From: Candidatus Binatia bacterium
Lineage (GTDB): Bacteria; Desulfobacterota; Binatia; UBA9968; JAJDTQ01
Length of the DNA: 55,803 nucleotides
Assembly: GCA_022824205.1 (NCBI GenBank)
Contig: JAJEAI010000064.1
Coordinates: 1 to 55,803, forward strand
Direction of reading: 5' to 3'
The notes below the pieces were generated by a model. That model had not been told where the DNA came from, ran no database searches, and saw only the letters and a program-made list of their open reading frames with translations. Made by a program: the position numbers and the translations under genes. Numbering within the stretch: the stretch's first letter is position 1; the number at the start of each line of letters is the position of its first letter. Shown in pieces: positions 44,248 through 53,662 of the stretch.

Positions 44248-44277
44248 AGTATGGTCCCGGATGCGCGAAGTTGTCAA
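44248..44277 (-). promoter_or_regulatory. Candidate promoter for the nuclease-PIN pair
   Basis: Minus strand TTGACA (44272-44277), 18 bases, CATACT (44248-44253), about 30 bases upstream of the ATG at 44215. The remaining bases to 44553 contain no clear gene. Confidence 0.5.
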
Positions 44278-44553
44278 CACGCCTCGGCCGACGGCCGCAT
44301 CCGGGGGTTCGCCATCACAGCGCGTCCTGACGGTCTGCCGCCGCGGTCCTTCCGAGCCAGCACGCCGCACCCACCCCTTCCGGTTGACAAAGCGACGATC
44401 CGATCGTCGCCCTTGCGGCGCAGAGACCCTGTGTCCGGTTTGCGTGGTTTCGCGGCTTTGGCCTCGCCCTTGCGCGCGCGGGCGCTTTGGTGCATTGTCG
44501 CAGCGTGCTTGACAGGGCTCGAATACGGATATTCCGGCAAAGGGAGGGACGAC

Positions 44554-45357
44554 ATGGCGACGAGGATCAAGCATCTGGCCATCGTGAGTGAGAACTACGC
44601 CATCGAGGAGAAGTTCTACCAGGCCGTGTTCGGCATGAAGACCGCCGAGCGCGCGCGCATCGAGAGTGCCTCGGTGGTGAGCGACGGCTACGTGGGCATC
44701 AACATCAATCCGCGCCGGCCCGGACGCCAGGGCGGCCTCGACCACTTCGGCTTCGAGGTGGACGACGTCGAAGGAGTGGCCGCGCGCATGGGCGAGAAAT
44801 ACCCGGAGGTGCACATCCTCAAGCGGCCGAGCAACCGCCCGTTCGCCGGCCTGAGCACCCACGACCCGGCGGGGAACGTGTTCGACTTGTCCCAGGAAGG
44901 GATGGAGAACCGCACCGACGTATACGTCGACGGCGACCGCGAGGCCGACCGCTACGTCAACCACTTCGTGCTGCGCGCGGTGGAGCCGGAGCGGGTGGCG
45001 CAGTTCTACCGGGACGTCTTCGACCTGCTGGAGACCGAGAAACCCGCGGACGATCCCAACTACTACCTGACGGACGGGCGGGTCACCTTCGTCATATCGC
45101 CGTGGAAAATCTCCGACTATGCCGGAACCGGCATCGAAAGGCCCGCGCTGGACCACATCGGCTTCAAGGTGGAGAGCGTGCAGGCGGTCAAGGACCGGCT
45201 CGAGGAGTTGTCGCAGCGCAACCCGTACCTGAGCCCCGGCCCGGTGGGGGCGGGGCCGGAGGCGGAGGCGCGCCTCGCGCTGTTCGCCAAGTGCAAGTTC
45301 GGCGAGTACCAACTCGCGGACCCGGACGGCGTGATGATCGATATCGGCGAGCGCTGA
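44554..45357 (+). CDS. Tandem-domain VOC protein (extradiol dioxygenase-like)
   Basis: 267 residues with two VOC domains: KHLAIVSENYAIEEKFYQAVFG at the start, GGLDHFGFEVDDV, then a second set beginning VNHFVLRAVEPERVAQFYRDVFD and ALDHIGFKVESV, ending YQLADPDGVMIDIG. The arrangement resembles type I extradiol ring-cleavage dioxygenases or fosfomycin/glyoxalase paralogues. The metal ligands (His in DHFGF and DHIGF, Glu/Asp at the ends) are only partly conserved: the final position is Asp in MIDIG. ATG 44554 follows AGGGAGGG. It sits upstream of the TTT transporter binding protein on the same strand. Confidence 0.72.
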   Translation: MATRIKHLAIVSENYAIEEKFYQAVFGMKTAERARIESASVVSDGYVGININPRRPGRQGGLDHFGFEVDDVEGVAARMGEKYPEVHILKRPSNRPFAGLSTHDPAGNVFDLSQEGMENRTDVYVDGDREADRYVNHFVLRAVEPERVAQFYRDVFDLLETEKPADDPNYYLTDGRVTFVISPWKISDYAGTGIERPALDHIGFKVESVQAVKDRLEELSQRNPYLSPGPVGAGPEAEARLALFAKCKFGEYQLADPDGVMIDIGER

Positions 45358-45495
45358 CCGCGAGGCAGACGTCGGCTGACGCTTCGCGACTCGGGCGAGC
45401 CGGCGGCACGGTGCCCGCGGCGTTTGCGACGGCTCGCTCACGGTCACCCGGTCATCGTCCGTTCCGGCTTCGCCGGGCGGGACAGGAGGGATCAA

Positions 45496-46551
45496 ATGGC
45501 ACGCATACTCTCGGGCGTGATTCTGGCATGCGGCATCTGGGCCCTGGCGGCGGCGCCGGCCCTGGCCGAGGTGTCCTTCGAGGGCAAGACCGTCAAGGTC
45601 ATCGTCGCCTCCAACGCCGGCGGCGGCACCGACCTCTCCGGACGGCTCATCAACCGGTTCATGCAGAAGTACCTGCCTGGCAACCCGCGCTTCGTGTACC
45701 AGTACATGGGCGCGGGCGGCGGCAAGATCAAGGCGGCCAACTACCTGGCCAACCGCATCAAGCCGGACGGCCTGACCTTCATGCAGACCGACTCCAGCCC
45801 GATCCAGCCCCACGTGCTGCGGCGCAAGGTGATCAAGTACGATCCGACCAAGTTCATCGCCATCGGCGGCGTCAACCGGGGCGGCAGCGTGCTGTTCATC
45901 CGCAGGGACGCGCACAAGCGGCTGACGGACAAGAACGCCGCCAAGGTCAACGTCGGCGGCATCAGCGGAGCGCGCGCGTGGCAGGCCATGAACGTGTGGG
46001 GCGCGGAGTTCCTGGGCTGGAATCTCAAGTGGATCGTCGGCTACCCCGGCACGGGCGCGCTGGTCAAGGCCATCAGTCAAGGAGAGATCGACGTCCTGGC
46101 GACGCAGAACGCCTACATCATCAACGAGTTGAAGGGCGCGGGCGTCATCGATCTCATCGCCCAGGAAGGCATCCGCGACGCCGACGGCTATAATCCGCGT
46201 TCCTCGTTCAAGGACCTGCCCATCTTCCCGCTCCTCTTGAAGGAAAAGAAGATCGGCAAGCTCGCCATGGCGGGCTACGAGTCGTGGATGGGACCCTCCA
46301 CCATCGACAAGTGGCAGACACTGCCCCCGAAGACTCCGGCGGAGTACGTCAAGGTCTATCGCGACGCGTTCCAGAAGGCCGTGCACGACCCCGAGTTCCT
46401 GAAGCTGGCGCGCGCGCAGTTCAGCCAGGACCTCGTTTCGGTCACCGGCGAGTCGCTCAACAAGCGCCTGCCGCAGATCGTCGACGTGCCCAAGGAGGTC
46501 CTCGACTACGCGTCAAGCCTGCGCAAGAAGTACGACGTGCCCGAGCGCTGA
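45496..46551 (+). CDS. TTT transporter substrate-binding protein (TctC/Bug family)
   Basis: 351 residues. Signal peptide ARILSGVILACGIWALAAAPALA. Family pattern: KTVKVIVASNAGGGTDLSGR, then VYQYMGAGGGKIKAANYLAN, GISGARAWQAM and YPGTGALVKAISQGEIDVLA. The protein binds carboxylates in the periplasm for the TctA/TctB permease, which is encoded 300 bases downstream. ATG 45496 follows AGGAGGG. A hairpin at 46563-46591 follows its stop, so the permease may be expressed less or from its own promoter. Confidence 0.85.
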   Translation: MARILSGVILACGIWALAAAPALAEVSFEGKTVKVIVASNAGGGTDLSGRLINRFMQKYLPGNPRFVYQYMGAGGGKIKAANYLANRIKPDGLTFMQTDSSPIQPHVLRRKVIKYDPTKFIAIGGVNRGGSVLFIRRDAHKRLTDKNAAKVNVGGISGARAWQAMNVWGAEFLGWNLKWIVGYPGTGALVKAISQGEIDVLATQNAYIINELKGAGVIDLIAQEGIRDADGYNPRSSFKDLPIFPLLLKEKKIGKLAMAGYESWMGPSTIDKWQTLPPKTPAEYVKVYRDAFQKAVHDPEFLKLARAQFSQDLVSVTGESLNKRLPQIVDVPKEVLDYASSLRKKYDVPER

Positions 46552-46562
46552 ATGACGCCCTC

Positions 46563-46591
46563 TCCGGCGGAGTCGTTGGGACTCCGCCGGA
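46563..46591. terminator. Hairpin after the TTT binding-protein gene
   Basis: Perfect 12-bp inverted repeat (46563-46574 and 46580-46591) with loop GTTGG, 12 bases after the stop. No T-run follows, so it may act as an mRNA-stabilising hairpin as in other periplasmic-binding-protein operons. Confidence 0.5.
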
Positions 46592-46610
46592 AGAACCGGG
46601 AACAATCGAA

Positions 46611-46772
46611 TCGTCATTCCCGCGGAAGCGGGAATCCATGGGTGGAGCGGGGTCAGACGGGCGTATTCCCCCGCCTCACCCCGCCTGGATTCCCGCTTTC
46701 GCGGGAATGACGTTCTGTTACGTGGTCGCCTCATGAGTTTTGACACAGCCGCTTTCGCGGGAATGACGATTC
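46611..46772. repeat. REP/BIME-type palindromic repeat
   Basis: ATCGTCATTCCCGCGGAAGCGGGAATCCATGG, then GCCTGGATTCCCGCTTTCGCGGGAATGACG. Then the tail CGCCTCATGAGTTTTGACACAGCC, shared with other copies, and a final CTTTCGCGGGAATGACGATTCG. The 46552-46852 gap holds only this and the hairpin above. Confidence 0.75.
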
Positions 46773-46852
46773 GGGGCGTGGTGCCATTTCGCCATCAACC
46801 GGTGTCTTGATACGGTCTGCCTGCCGGCTTCTTCCATCGTCCGGATGCCTAC

Positions 46853-48820
46853 ATGATCGAGGCCGCCTACCAAGGCCTGCTGGGGATACTTGAGCCCCAG
46901 GCCATGCTGCTGATGGTGAGCGGCGTGCTGCTCAGCAGCGTGTTCGCGGCGCTTCCCGGGGTGGGCGTGCTGCTCATCCTCACCGTCGTCCTCCCCTTCA
47001 GCCTGTCCATGAGCCCGTACCATGCCATCGCCTTCCTGCTGGGCATCGGCGCGGTCTCCAACACGGCCAACACGTTCCCCTCGGTGCTCATCGCGGTGCC
47101 CGGCAGCGCGGGCTCCCAGGCCACGATCCTCGACGGCTACCCCATGGCGCGCCAGGGCGAGGCCAAGCGCGCCTTCGGCGCCGCCTTCATGGCATCGGCG
47201 GTGGGCGGTCTGCTCGGCGCCATCGTTCTCCTGGCTTCACTGCCGATCCTGCGCCCCCTGGTGTTGAGCTTCGGCTCGCCGGAGTTCTTCGTGCTGGTGG
47301 TGTGGGGACTGAGCGCCATCGGCGTGCTGAGCGGCCGTGCGCCCATCAAGGGACTTCTGGCGGCCATCCTGGGCCTCCTCATCGCTACCGTAGGAGTGGA
47401 CGAGAAGACCGCCATCGAGCGCTTCTCGCTGGACACCGCCTACCTGTGGGACGGGGTCAACGTCATCCTCATCGGCCTGGGGCTTTTCGCCGTACCCGAG
47501 CTCATCGACCTGGCGGTGCGGCGCAGCAGCATCTCCGAGACCGAGAACCTCGGCAGCGGTCTCCTGGAAGGCATCAAGGACGTGTTCCGCCACTGGTGGA
47601 TGGTGGTGCGCTGCAGCGCCATCGGCGTGTGGGTGGGTGTCTTGCCCGGACTCGGCAGCAGCGTCGCCGACTGGTTCGCCTACGCCCACGCCGTGCAGAC
47701 CGAGAAAAACAGCGAGCGCTTCGGCCACGGGGACGTGCGCGGCGTGATTGCGCCGGAAAGCTCCAACAACGCCAAGGAAGGCGGCGCGCTCATCCCCACC
47801 ATCGCCTTCGGCATCCCGGGCAGCACGTCTTTGGCCATCATGCTGGCGGCGTTCGTCTCCGTCGGCATCCATCCCGGCAGCCGCATGCTCACAGACCAAC
47901 TGCACCTCACCCTGGCCATGGTGTGGGTGCTGGTGATCTCGAACCTCATGGCCACCAGCCTGGCCATGGGTTTCGCCGGGACCTTCGCCCGGCTCTCGCT
48001 CCAGCCCTTCTACGTCATCGTGCCGGTGACCCTGGTGCTGTGCGCCTCCGCCTCGTTCGCCGCGAGCTACGCTCACGAGGACCTGTACGCGTTCCTGGTC
48101 TTCTCGGCCGTAGGCTACCTGATGAAGCTCTTCGACTGGCCGCGTCCCCCGGTGCTGGTGGCCACGGTGCTGGGGTTCCAGATGGAGACCTACCTGTGGC
48201 TTTCCATCGCCCGCTACGATTTCGTCTGGCTGCTGCGCCCCTCGGTGCTGTTGCTGCTGGCGCTGGTAGTGTTCACCCTGCTGCTGCCGGTCATCCGCGA
48301 GCGGCGCGAGGCCAAGCGCGGCGGCGTCCCGGCCCCGGCACCCGACGACCCCCGACTCCGGGCCGGCAACATCCTGTACACCCTGGGCTTCATCGCGCTG
48401 CTGGCCTGGGCCGCGAGCGGCGCGACGGAGTGGCCGCTGCGGAGCGCGCTCATCGTCTATTCACTGGCGGGAGTCGGCATTCCCCTGGCACTGCTCCAGG
48501 TCACGCTGGACCTGTTGCGCATACGGAAGCACCTGAGCGGCGGCGCCCACAAGGCCGCCACCGGGGGCGGCCCACCGGACGTGCTGCGCCGCACCGGGGA
48601 GGTGCTGCTCTGGGTCGCCGCGCTGGTCGGAGGCATCCTCCTCATCGGCTTCCACGTCACCCTGCCGCTCTTCACCGCCGGGTATGCCTTTGCCTACGGC
48701 GCGCGCTGGCGCCTGGCCCTTGTCTTGGGTGCGTTGGCCGAAGGCTACCTGTATCTGGTATTCGATGAGTTGTTGCACGTGCTGTGGCCCGAACCCCTGC
48801 TGATTTCGAGTTGGAGCTGA
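46853..48820 (+). CDS. TTT transporter permease, TctA fused to a TctB-like domain
   Basis: 655 residues. Residues 1 to about 490 are a TctA-type large permease: GVLLSSVFAALPGVGVLL, SNTANTFPSVLIAVPGSAGSQATILDGYPM, PGLGSSVADWFAYAHAVQTE and APESSNNAKEGGALIPTIAFGIPGSTS. The C-terminal 150 residues have four more hydrophobic segments (NILYTLGFIALLAWAA onwards), matching a TctB-type small permease. In most bacteria TctA and TctB are separate genes. It works with the TctC-like protein upstream. The start is ATG 46853, after a weak site. Confidence 0.85.
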   Translation: MIEAAYQGLLGILEPQAMLLMVSGVLLSSVFAALPGVGVLLILTVVLPFSLSMSPYHAIAFLLGIGAVSNTANTFPSVLIAVPGSAGSQATILDGYPMARQGEAKRAFGAAFMASAVGGLLGAIVLLASLPILRPLVLSFGSPEFFVLVVWGLSAIGVLSGRAPIKGLLAAILGLLIATVGVDEKTAIERFSLDTAYLWDGVNVILIGLGLFAVPELIDLAVRRSSISETENLGSGLLEGIKDVFRHWWMVVRCSAIGVWVGVLPGLGSSVADWFAYAHAVQTEKNSERFGHGDVRGVIAPESSNNAKEGGALIPTIAFGIPGSTSLAIMLAAFVSVGIHPGSRMLTDQLHLTLAMVWVLVISNLMATSLAMGFAGTFARLSLQPFYVIVPVTLVLCASASFAASYAHEDLYAFLVFSAVGYLMKLFDWPRPPVLVATVLGFQMETYLWLSIARYDFVWLLRPSVLLLLALVVFTLLLPVIRERREAKRGGVPAPAPDDPRLRAGNILYTLGFIALLAWAASGATEWPLRSALIVYSLAGVGIPLALLQVTLDLLRIRKHLSGGAHKAATGGGPPDVLRRTGEVLLWVAALVGGILLIGFHVTLPLFTAGYAFAYGARWRLALVLGALAEGYLYLVFDELLHVLWPEPLLISSWS

Positions 48821-48928
48821 CGGGCGCGCAGCCAACGCGCTCGCATGGACCCGTCTCCCGTGCGAGGCGAAGGCGTCCGCGCTTCGCGACAGGGGACAAC
48901 CTGTTGACCCGGGAGGAACGTCCGCCGG

Positions 48929-49192
48929 ATGGCCAGAGCGAACAGAAGACGACCGCGCACGCGGGCAAGGAAAGCGCAGGGACGACGCGGATGGCTGATG
49001 ATTCCAGTGGTCATCCTCGCGGTAATGTTGGGATGGCTCTACCGGCACGAAATCGTGAACCTCGTGACCTTCCGGTTCGACGGGATCGACTTCTCACGCC
49101 GGCCGGGGGAGAACGCTCGGAGCGGCCAGGGCGGCGACCGGATTACGGAAGGGGAACGGAAGGAGCTGGAGAAGATTCTCCGGAATCAATGA
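48929..49192 (+). CDS. Small single-pass membrane protein
   Basis: 87 residues. An Arg/Lys-rich N-terminus (ARANRRRPRTRARKAQGRRG) is followed by one hydrophobic segment (LMIPVVILAVMLGWLY) and a charged tail ending EGERKELEKILRNQ. By the positive-inside rule the N-terminus is cytoplasmic. It follows the TTT permease by about 110 bases on the same strand. No family recognised. Confidence 0.5.
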   Translation: MARANRRRPRTRARKAQGRRGWLMIPVVILAVMLGWLYRHEIVNLVTFRFDGIDFSRRPGENARSGQGGDRITEGERKELEKILRNQ

Positions 49193-49247
49193 ACCCGGGA
49201 ACCCCCTCCCCTCCCCATTTCGTGCGGGCTGGTTTCCTGTCCGGTTG

Positions 49248-50327
49248 CTACAGCCCCGCCGGCAGGTTGTAGAAGCGTTCCGCGTTGCGCGCCAACACCG
49301 CGGCCTTGTCATCCTCGGTCAACTCATCGCTCTCCATCACCTCGCCCAACTCCTCCTTGCAGAACTCGTTGTTGACCTCGTGGGGAAAGTCCGAGGAGTA
49401 GACCCAGGGCTTGTTGCCTATCGTGCGGATGGCGTGCGCCAGGTCGGGTTCGTGGCCCTCGCAGCCCACGAAGATCCGGCCCTCCTCGATGTGCCGTTTC
49501 ACGTAGTCGCTCACCGCCTCGCCGTCCCGGAGCTGCAGGAACTCGGCCCGGGGATCGTGCTGGATGTGGGTCTCGTAGGAACGGTCGAAGCGCTCCAGGC
49601 ACATCAGCAGCCAGGCTACGCCGCCTTCCAGGAAACCGATGCGCACGTTGGGGTAGCGGTCGAAGATGCCGTTGAAGACGATGCCGCCCATGGATATCAT
49701 CTGCCCGAACGGATGGCCGAGGGCGTGCACCGGAGCATACGGATGCAGGTCGTCCATGCCCAGGTTCTCGTGCGCGCCGCCGTGGATGCCGATACAGCAG
49801 CCCAAACGGTCGGCCTCCTCGTAGATGGGCCAGTAGTACTTGTGGCCCAGGTGCAACTGGATGCCGGTGGACGGCAGCATCGCGCCGCACATGCCCAGCT
49901 CCTCCACCGCCCGGCGCAGCTCCTTCACGGCCTCCTCCGGCTCCTGCAGCGGTATCAGCGCCACCGCCTGGAAGCGCGGGCTCTTCTGCACGTAGTTCTC
50001 CGCGATCCAGTCATTGTAGGCGCGCGCCAGGTCGATGGCCCAGTCCTGGCTCACCACCTTGCCGTAGGACAGGCCCACCGTGGGATAGAGCACCGTCCGG
50101 TCGATGCCCACGTCTTCCAGGAACTCCACCCAGCCGTCGTAGCCCACCTGCTGGAACGAACCATCCGGGAGCTTGTGCGCGTTGGCCGAATGCAGGTGGT
50201 CCAGCGGCGGGAACGGGTTGGACCAGCGCATCTGCTGCTGCACCGCCTCGGGGAAGCGGCTGGTGATGGCCTCCATGTCCTCCACCACGTGTCCGTCGCC
50301 ATCGATGATCTGATACTTGTTCGCCAT
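49248..50327 (-). CDS. Amidohydrolase 2-family metal-dependent hydrolase
   Basis: 359 residues. TIM-barrel hydrolase or decarboxylase of the ACMSD/amidohydrolase 2 group. Metal site by pattern: Asp and His in IDGDGHVVED at the N-terminus, His in GIHGGAHEN, and Asp in SSDFPHE near the C-terminus. ATG 50327 follows CCAGGAGG with the right spacing; the frame stays open to 50393. Possible substrates are amidohydrolysable or carboxylated aromatics, in line with other catabolic genes in the window. It is alone on the minus strand and divergent from the nucleoside transporter. Confidence 0.83.
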   Translation of the reverse strand: MANKYQIIDGDGHVVEDMEAITSRFPEAVQQQMRWSNPFPPLDHLHSANAHKLPDGSFQQVGYDGWVEFLEDVGIDRTVLYPTVGLSYGKVVSQDWAIDLARAYNDWIAENYVQKSPRFQAVALIPLQEPEEAVKELRRAVEELGMCGAMLPSTGIQLHLGHKYYWPIYEEADRLGCCIGIHGGAHENLGMDDLHPYAPVHALGHPFGQMISMGGIVFNGIFDRYPNVRIGFLEGGVAWLLMCLERFDRSYETHIQHDPRAEFLQLRDGEAVSDYVKRHIEEGRIFVGCEGHEPDLAHAIRTIGNKPWVYSSDFPHEVNNEFCKEELGEVMESDELTEDDKAAVLARNAERFYNLPAGL

Positions 50328-50405
50328 GGGAACCTCCTGGTCGGCCCGGATTTGCGTGGAAACTCCGGCGCGGGGCAACGGTCCGCATCGCACCGAATGG
50401 TTCGG

Positions 50406-50434
50406 GTATTAACCCGCGCCAGGAAACTTGTCAA
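50406..50434 (-). promoter_or_regulatory. Candidate promoter for the amidohydrolase gene
   Basis: Minus strand TTGACA (50429-50434), 17 bases, TAATAC (50406-50411), about 80 bases upstream of the start. In the same 328-base divergent spacer a 13-base direct repeat AACGTGCGGACCG occurs at 50546 and 50576. Confidence 0.5.
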
Positions 50435-50655
50435 TGAAGTTGCCTCGGTTCGCGTCACCACCCGCCCGTTGCGGGTGCCCGAAGGAGCGGTGCGCCCGCA
50501 TCCATATCGTATCCCGGCGGCGCACATGCTAAACGACTATACACAAACGTGCGGACCGGAAGGTGCGCGTCGGAGAACGTGCGGACCGTACCGTACCCGG
50601 TTTGATTCGCACGGGCACGCGTGGTCCGGCGGCAATCCACACGCACGGAGGAAAG

Positions 50656-51960
50656 ATGAGTTGGCTCAACCTCGGCTCCCTCGGGGGCCTGATCGCCTTG
50701 GCCTTTCTGGCCTGGGCAGCGGGCGGCTTCCGGCGGCCATTGCCTTGGCGCACGATGCTTACGGCCGGAGGGCTCATGCTGGTTCTGGGTGCGGTAGTCT
50801 TCTGGGTCCCGTGGACCCGCACCGCCCTCATATGGATCAACGACATTGTCATCACCATCCTCCGGTCCGGCAACGAGGGCGCACGCTTTCTCTTCGGGCC
50901 ACTGGCCCTCAACCCCGGTGAGACCACCGCGGGCGGCGCGCCGTCCATCGGCTTCATCCTCGCGGCGCAGGTGTTCCCCGCGGTGATTTTCTTCGCCTCG
51001 CTCATGGCGGCGCTCTATCACCTGCGCATCCTGCAACCGGTGGTGAAACTCTTCGCAAGCCTGTTTCACCGCACCATGGGGCTTTCCGGCGCCGAGTCCC
51101 TGGCCGGCTCCTCCAACATCTTCATCGGCGTGGAGTCGGCCATGACCGTGCGGCCGTATCTCGACCGCATGACCCGCTCGGAGCTGCTCACGCTCATCAC
51201 CTGCGGCATGGCCACGGTGGCGTCCACCACCCTGGCGCTCTACGTGCTCTTCCTGAAGGACAGCTTTCCGCTCATCGCCGGGCACCTGGTCTCCGCCTCG
51301 GTGATGTCCATCCCGGCTGCGGCGCTGGCGTCCAAGCTGATCCTGCCCGAGACGGAGACGCCGGACACCCTCGGAGGCGTGCCGCCCATGGCCGAGAGCG
51401 GGCGCAAGCAGAACACCATGGCCGCGCTGATGGACGGCTCCTGGGAAGGGCTCAAGCTGGCGGCGGGTATCGGCACGCTGCTCGTGGCCATCCTGGGCTT
51501 CGTGGCGCTCATCGACTACGGCTTGCTCAAGCTCACCGCGCCGCTGAGCGACGTCCTCGCCGGACCCGTGGACCTGCGCCGCATCCTGGGCTGGATCTTC
51601 ACGCCCCTGGCTTGGCTCCTGGGCCTTGCGGAAAGCGATCTCGCGGCCGCCGGCCGCCTGCTGGGAGGGCGCGCCATCCTCACCGAGGTCGTCGCCTACC
51701 AAGAGTTGGGCCGGCTCGGAGCCGAAGGCGCGATCTCGCCCCGCGGCATCCTGGTCCTGTCCTACACCCTGTGCGGCTTCGCCCACGTGGCTTCGATGGG
51801 AATCTTCATCGGCGGCATCGGCGCCCTGGCCCCCGGGCGCCGCGGCGATCTGTCCGCGCTGGGCATCCACGCCCTGGTGGGCGCCACCCTCGCGACCCTC
51901 ATGACCGGCGCGGTCGCGGGCTTCTACTACTACGGACAGCAGGGGCTGCTGGGCCTGTGA
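50656..51960 (+). CDS. nupC: Concentrative nucleoside transporter (CNT/NupC family)
   Basis: 434 residues, about 9-10 hydrophobic segments. Ion-coupled uptake of nucleosides. Family signatures: LSGAESLAGSSNIFIGVESAMTVRPY near residue 150, MATVASTTLALYV near 185, and GGRAILTEVVAYQELG near 345, with LSYTLCGFAHVASMGIFIGGIGALAPGR close to the end. ATG 50656 follows ACGGAGGAAAG. No nucleoside catabolism genes are adjacent. Confidence 0.9.
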   Translation: MSWLNLGSLGGLIALAFLAWAAGGFRRPLPWRTMLTAGGLMLVLGAVVFWVPWTRTALIWINDIVITILRSGNEGARFLFGPLALNPGETTAGGAPSIGFILAAQVFPAVIFFASLMAALYHLRILQPVVKLFASLFHRTMGLSGAESLAGSSNIFIGVESAMTVRPYLDRMTRSELLTLITCGMATVASTTLALYVLFLKDSFPLIAGHLVSASVMSIPAAALASKLILPETETPDTLGGVPPMAESGRKQNTMAALMDGSWEGLKLAAGIGTLLVAILGFVALIDYGLLKLTAPLSDVLAGPVDLRRILGWIFTPLAWLLGLAESDLAAAGRLLGGRAILTEVVAYQELGRLGAEGAISPRGILVLSYTLCGFAHVASMGIFIGGIGALAPGRRGDLSALGIHALVGATLATLMTGAVAGFYYYGQQGLLGL

Positions 51961-51991
51961 GACGCTCCATAACGCCGGATCTATCGCAAAC

Positions 51992-52260
51992 GTCATTGAT
52001 ATGGAAATAGAATCATGTCCAATGAATTCAACTAGTTACAGACGTCCGTCTTCGTCATTCGCGGCCCTCCAATACGTCATTCCCGCGGAAGCGGGAATCC
52101 AGGCGGGGTGAGGCCTGCGGCAATGGGGCCGCCACACCACCACCCCTGGATTCCCGCTTCCGCGGGAATGACGTATTGGGGGCCGAAGTCTCCTTTTCAT
52201 TCCCCTATGTGTCGGCCGAAGGCCGACATGGGTGACTCCCGCGGAAGCGGGAATGACGTA
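51992..52260. repeat. Long repeat unit plus perfect 33-bp inverted-repeat REP/BIME element
   Basis: Bases 51992-52060 match the unit at 42371-42442. Bases 52071-52103 and 52145-52177 are a perfect 33-bp inverted repeat (AATACGTCATTCCCGCGGAA onwards) around a 41-base core. A further GCGGAAGCGGGAATGACGTA follows. The 51961-52369 gap contains no gene. Confidence 0.8.
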
Positions 52261-52369
52261 CTCGTAGAGTCTGTGCGTGGCGAACTTTGACACACCCGCG
52301 GACGCGAAAACCCAGGAACGGGGAGGGGCGCCCAGGCGCCTGACCCCGAGCAGAAACGGAGGTTGACGA

Positions 52370-53662
52370 ATGAGTGCTGCAAACCGCGCATGGGCGCCCC
52401 CCGACTCCATCCCCCGTCCCGAGATCGTCAAGCTCTCCAACGAGACCCTCGACCTTCCCGACATCCCGGTGGCGAACCGGGAGGACGTCTTCCGCATCCG
52501 CGCCCTGGAGATGGACTGGGACATCGGCACCATGACCTACGCGCCGGAAGACCCCGCGCGCATCCCCAAGGCCCCGGACGGCAGGCGCGCCGGCATCTTC
52601 CTGCTGCACGGCGGCACGTCGGACTACAAGTCGCTGGAACCCGTGGCGCGCATGCTGGCGACCAAGTTCGGCTTCAAGGTCACGCTCATGACCTTTCCCG
52701 GCCGCCTCTACCTGCTGGACCCCTCCCGGGACTGGCCCGGCGACACCCTCGAGCCCGACGGCAGCGGCCGGACGCCCCTGTGGACCAAGGAGACGCACAT
52801 CACGCGCGACCAGTACGAGGTGGCGCGCGACGAGGCCCGGCGTGAGAGCTACGGCACCGTCATCTCGCTGGTGGCAAGGGAAGGCACCGAGTTCTACCAT
52901 CGCATGGCGGCGTGGCCCGTGGCCTTCGAGGAGGCTCTGCGCGAGAGCTGCCGGCGCGAGTTCGACCCGTCGGAGTACGCCCTCTACGTCCACGGCCACT
53001 CCACCGGCGGGCCGTTCGCCATGATCGCCGCGCAACGGGTGGCCAACGTCGAGGGCGTGCTCGGCTACGGCTCATCCACCTTCGCCTACATCTACACGGC
53101 CACCACAGGCGACCGCTGGGAGTTCCCCTTCAACCACCTGCGCCTGCGCACCTGGCGCGACACGGCGCGCTATCTCTACGAAGGGCTCAAGGACAAGGGC
53201 TACGGCCTGCCCATGCTCATGGAGCTCACCATGGAGAAGTGGGAAGTGGGGAAGAAACGCACCAACTTCAAGGCCGAGGACTTCGTCCACAAGAACGGCG
53301 CCGGCGCGCTCGAACAGGCCGCCCGCGTCACCGCTCGGCGCCTGAAAATGAGCGGCGCGGACGAGGAACGGCTCGTCGCCCGCTATCTCGGCTACCTGCG
53401 GGAGCTGGCCGGCCCCGGCGCCAAGCCGGTGCCGCCCGTGCTCTCGCTCCACGGACTGGACGACGACACCGTCACCCTCCGGCGCTGCTGCGACGCGCTG
53501 CCGCTCTACGCCGCCATGGACCCCGCGCCCAAGGTGGCCTGCGTCTCCCTGGGCGCCGGCATCCATACCTGGGGCCTCACCTACGACGACCTCCCGCGCG
53601 GCATCATCCCCCCGGTGTGCCGGCTGTGGCATGACGCCATCGTGGGCGGGTTCTTCGCTTGA
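52370..53662 (+). CDS. Alpha/beta hydrolase-fold protein
   Basis: 430 residues, longer than typical for the fold. The likely nucleophile is Ser in YVHGHSTGGPFAMIA, with acid in LHGLDDDTVTL and His in GAGIHTWGL. An early GIFLLHGGTSDYKSLEP is the oxyanion loop. An insertion between strands (residues about 100-190) is rich in charged residues. ATG 52370 follows ACGGAGGTTGACGA. The substrate is unknown; esterase or amide hydrolysis is likely. No signal peptide, so cytoplasmic. Confidence 0.75.
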   Translation: MSAANRAWAPPDSIPRPEIVKLSNETLDLPDIPVANREDVFRIRALEMDWDIGTMTYAPEDPARIPKAPDGRRAGIFLLHGGTSDYKSLEPVARMLATKFGFKVTLMTFPGRLYLLDPSRDWPGDTLEPDGSGRTPLWTKETHITRDQYEVARDEARRESYGTVISLVAREGTEFYHRMAAWPVAFEEALRESCRREFDPSEYALYVHGHSTGGPFAMIAAQRVANVEGVLGYGSSTFAYIYTATTGDRWEFPFNHLRLRTWRDTARYLYEGLKDKGYGLPMLMELTMEKWEVGKKRTNFKAEDFVHKNGAGALEQAARVTARRLKMSGADEERLVARYLGYLRELAGPGAKPVPPVLSLHGLDDDTVTLRRCCDALPLYAAMDPAPKVACVSLGAGIHTWGLTYDDLPRGIIPPVCRLWHDAIVGGFFA

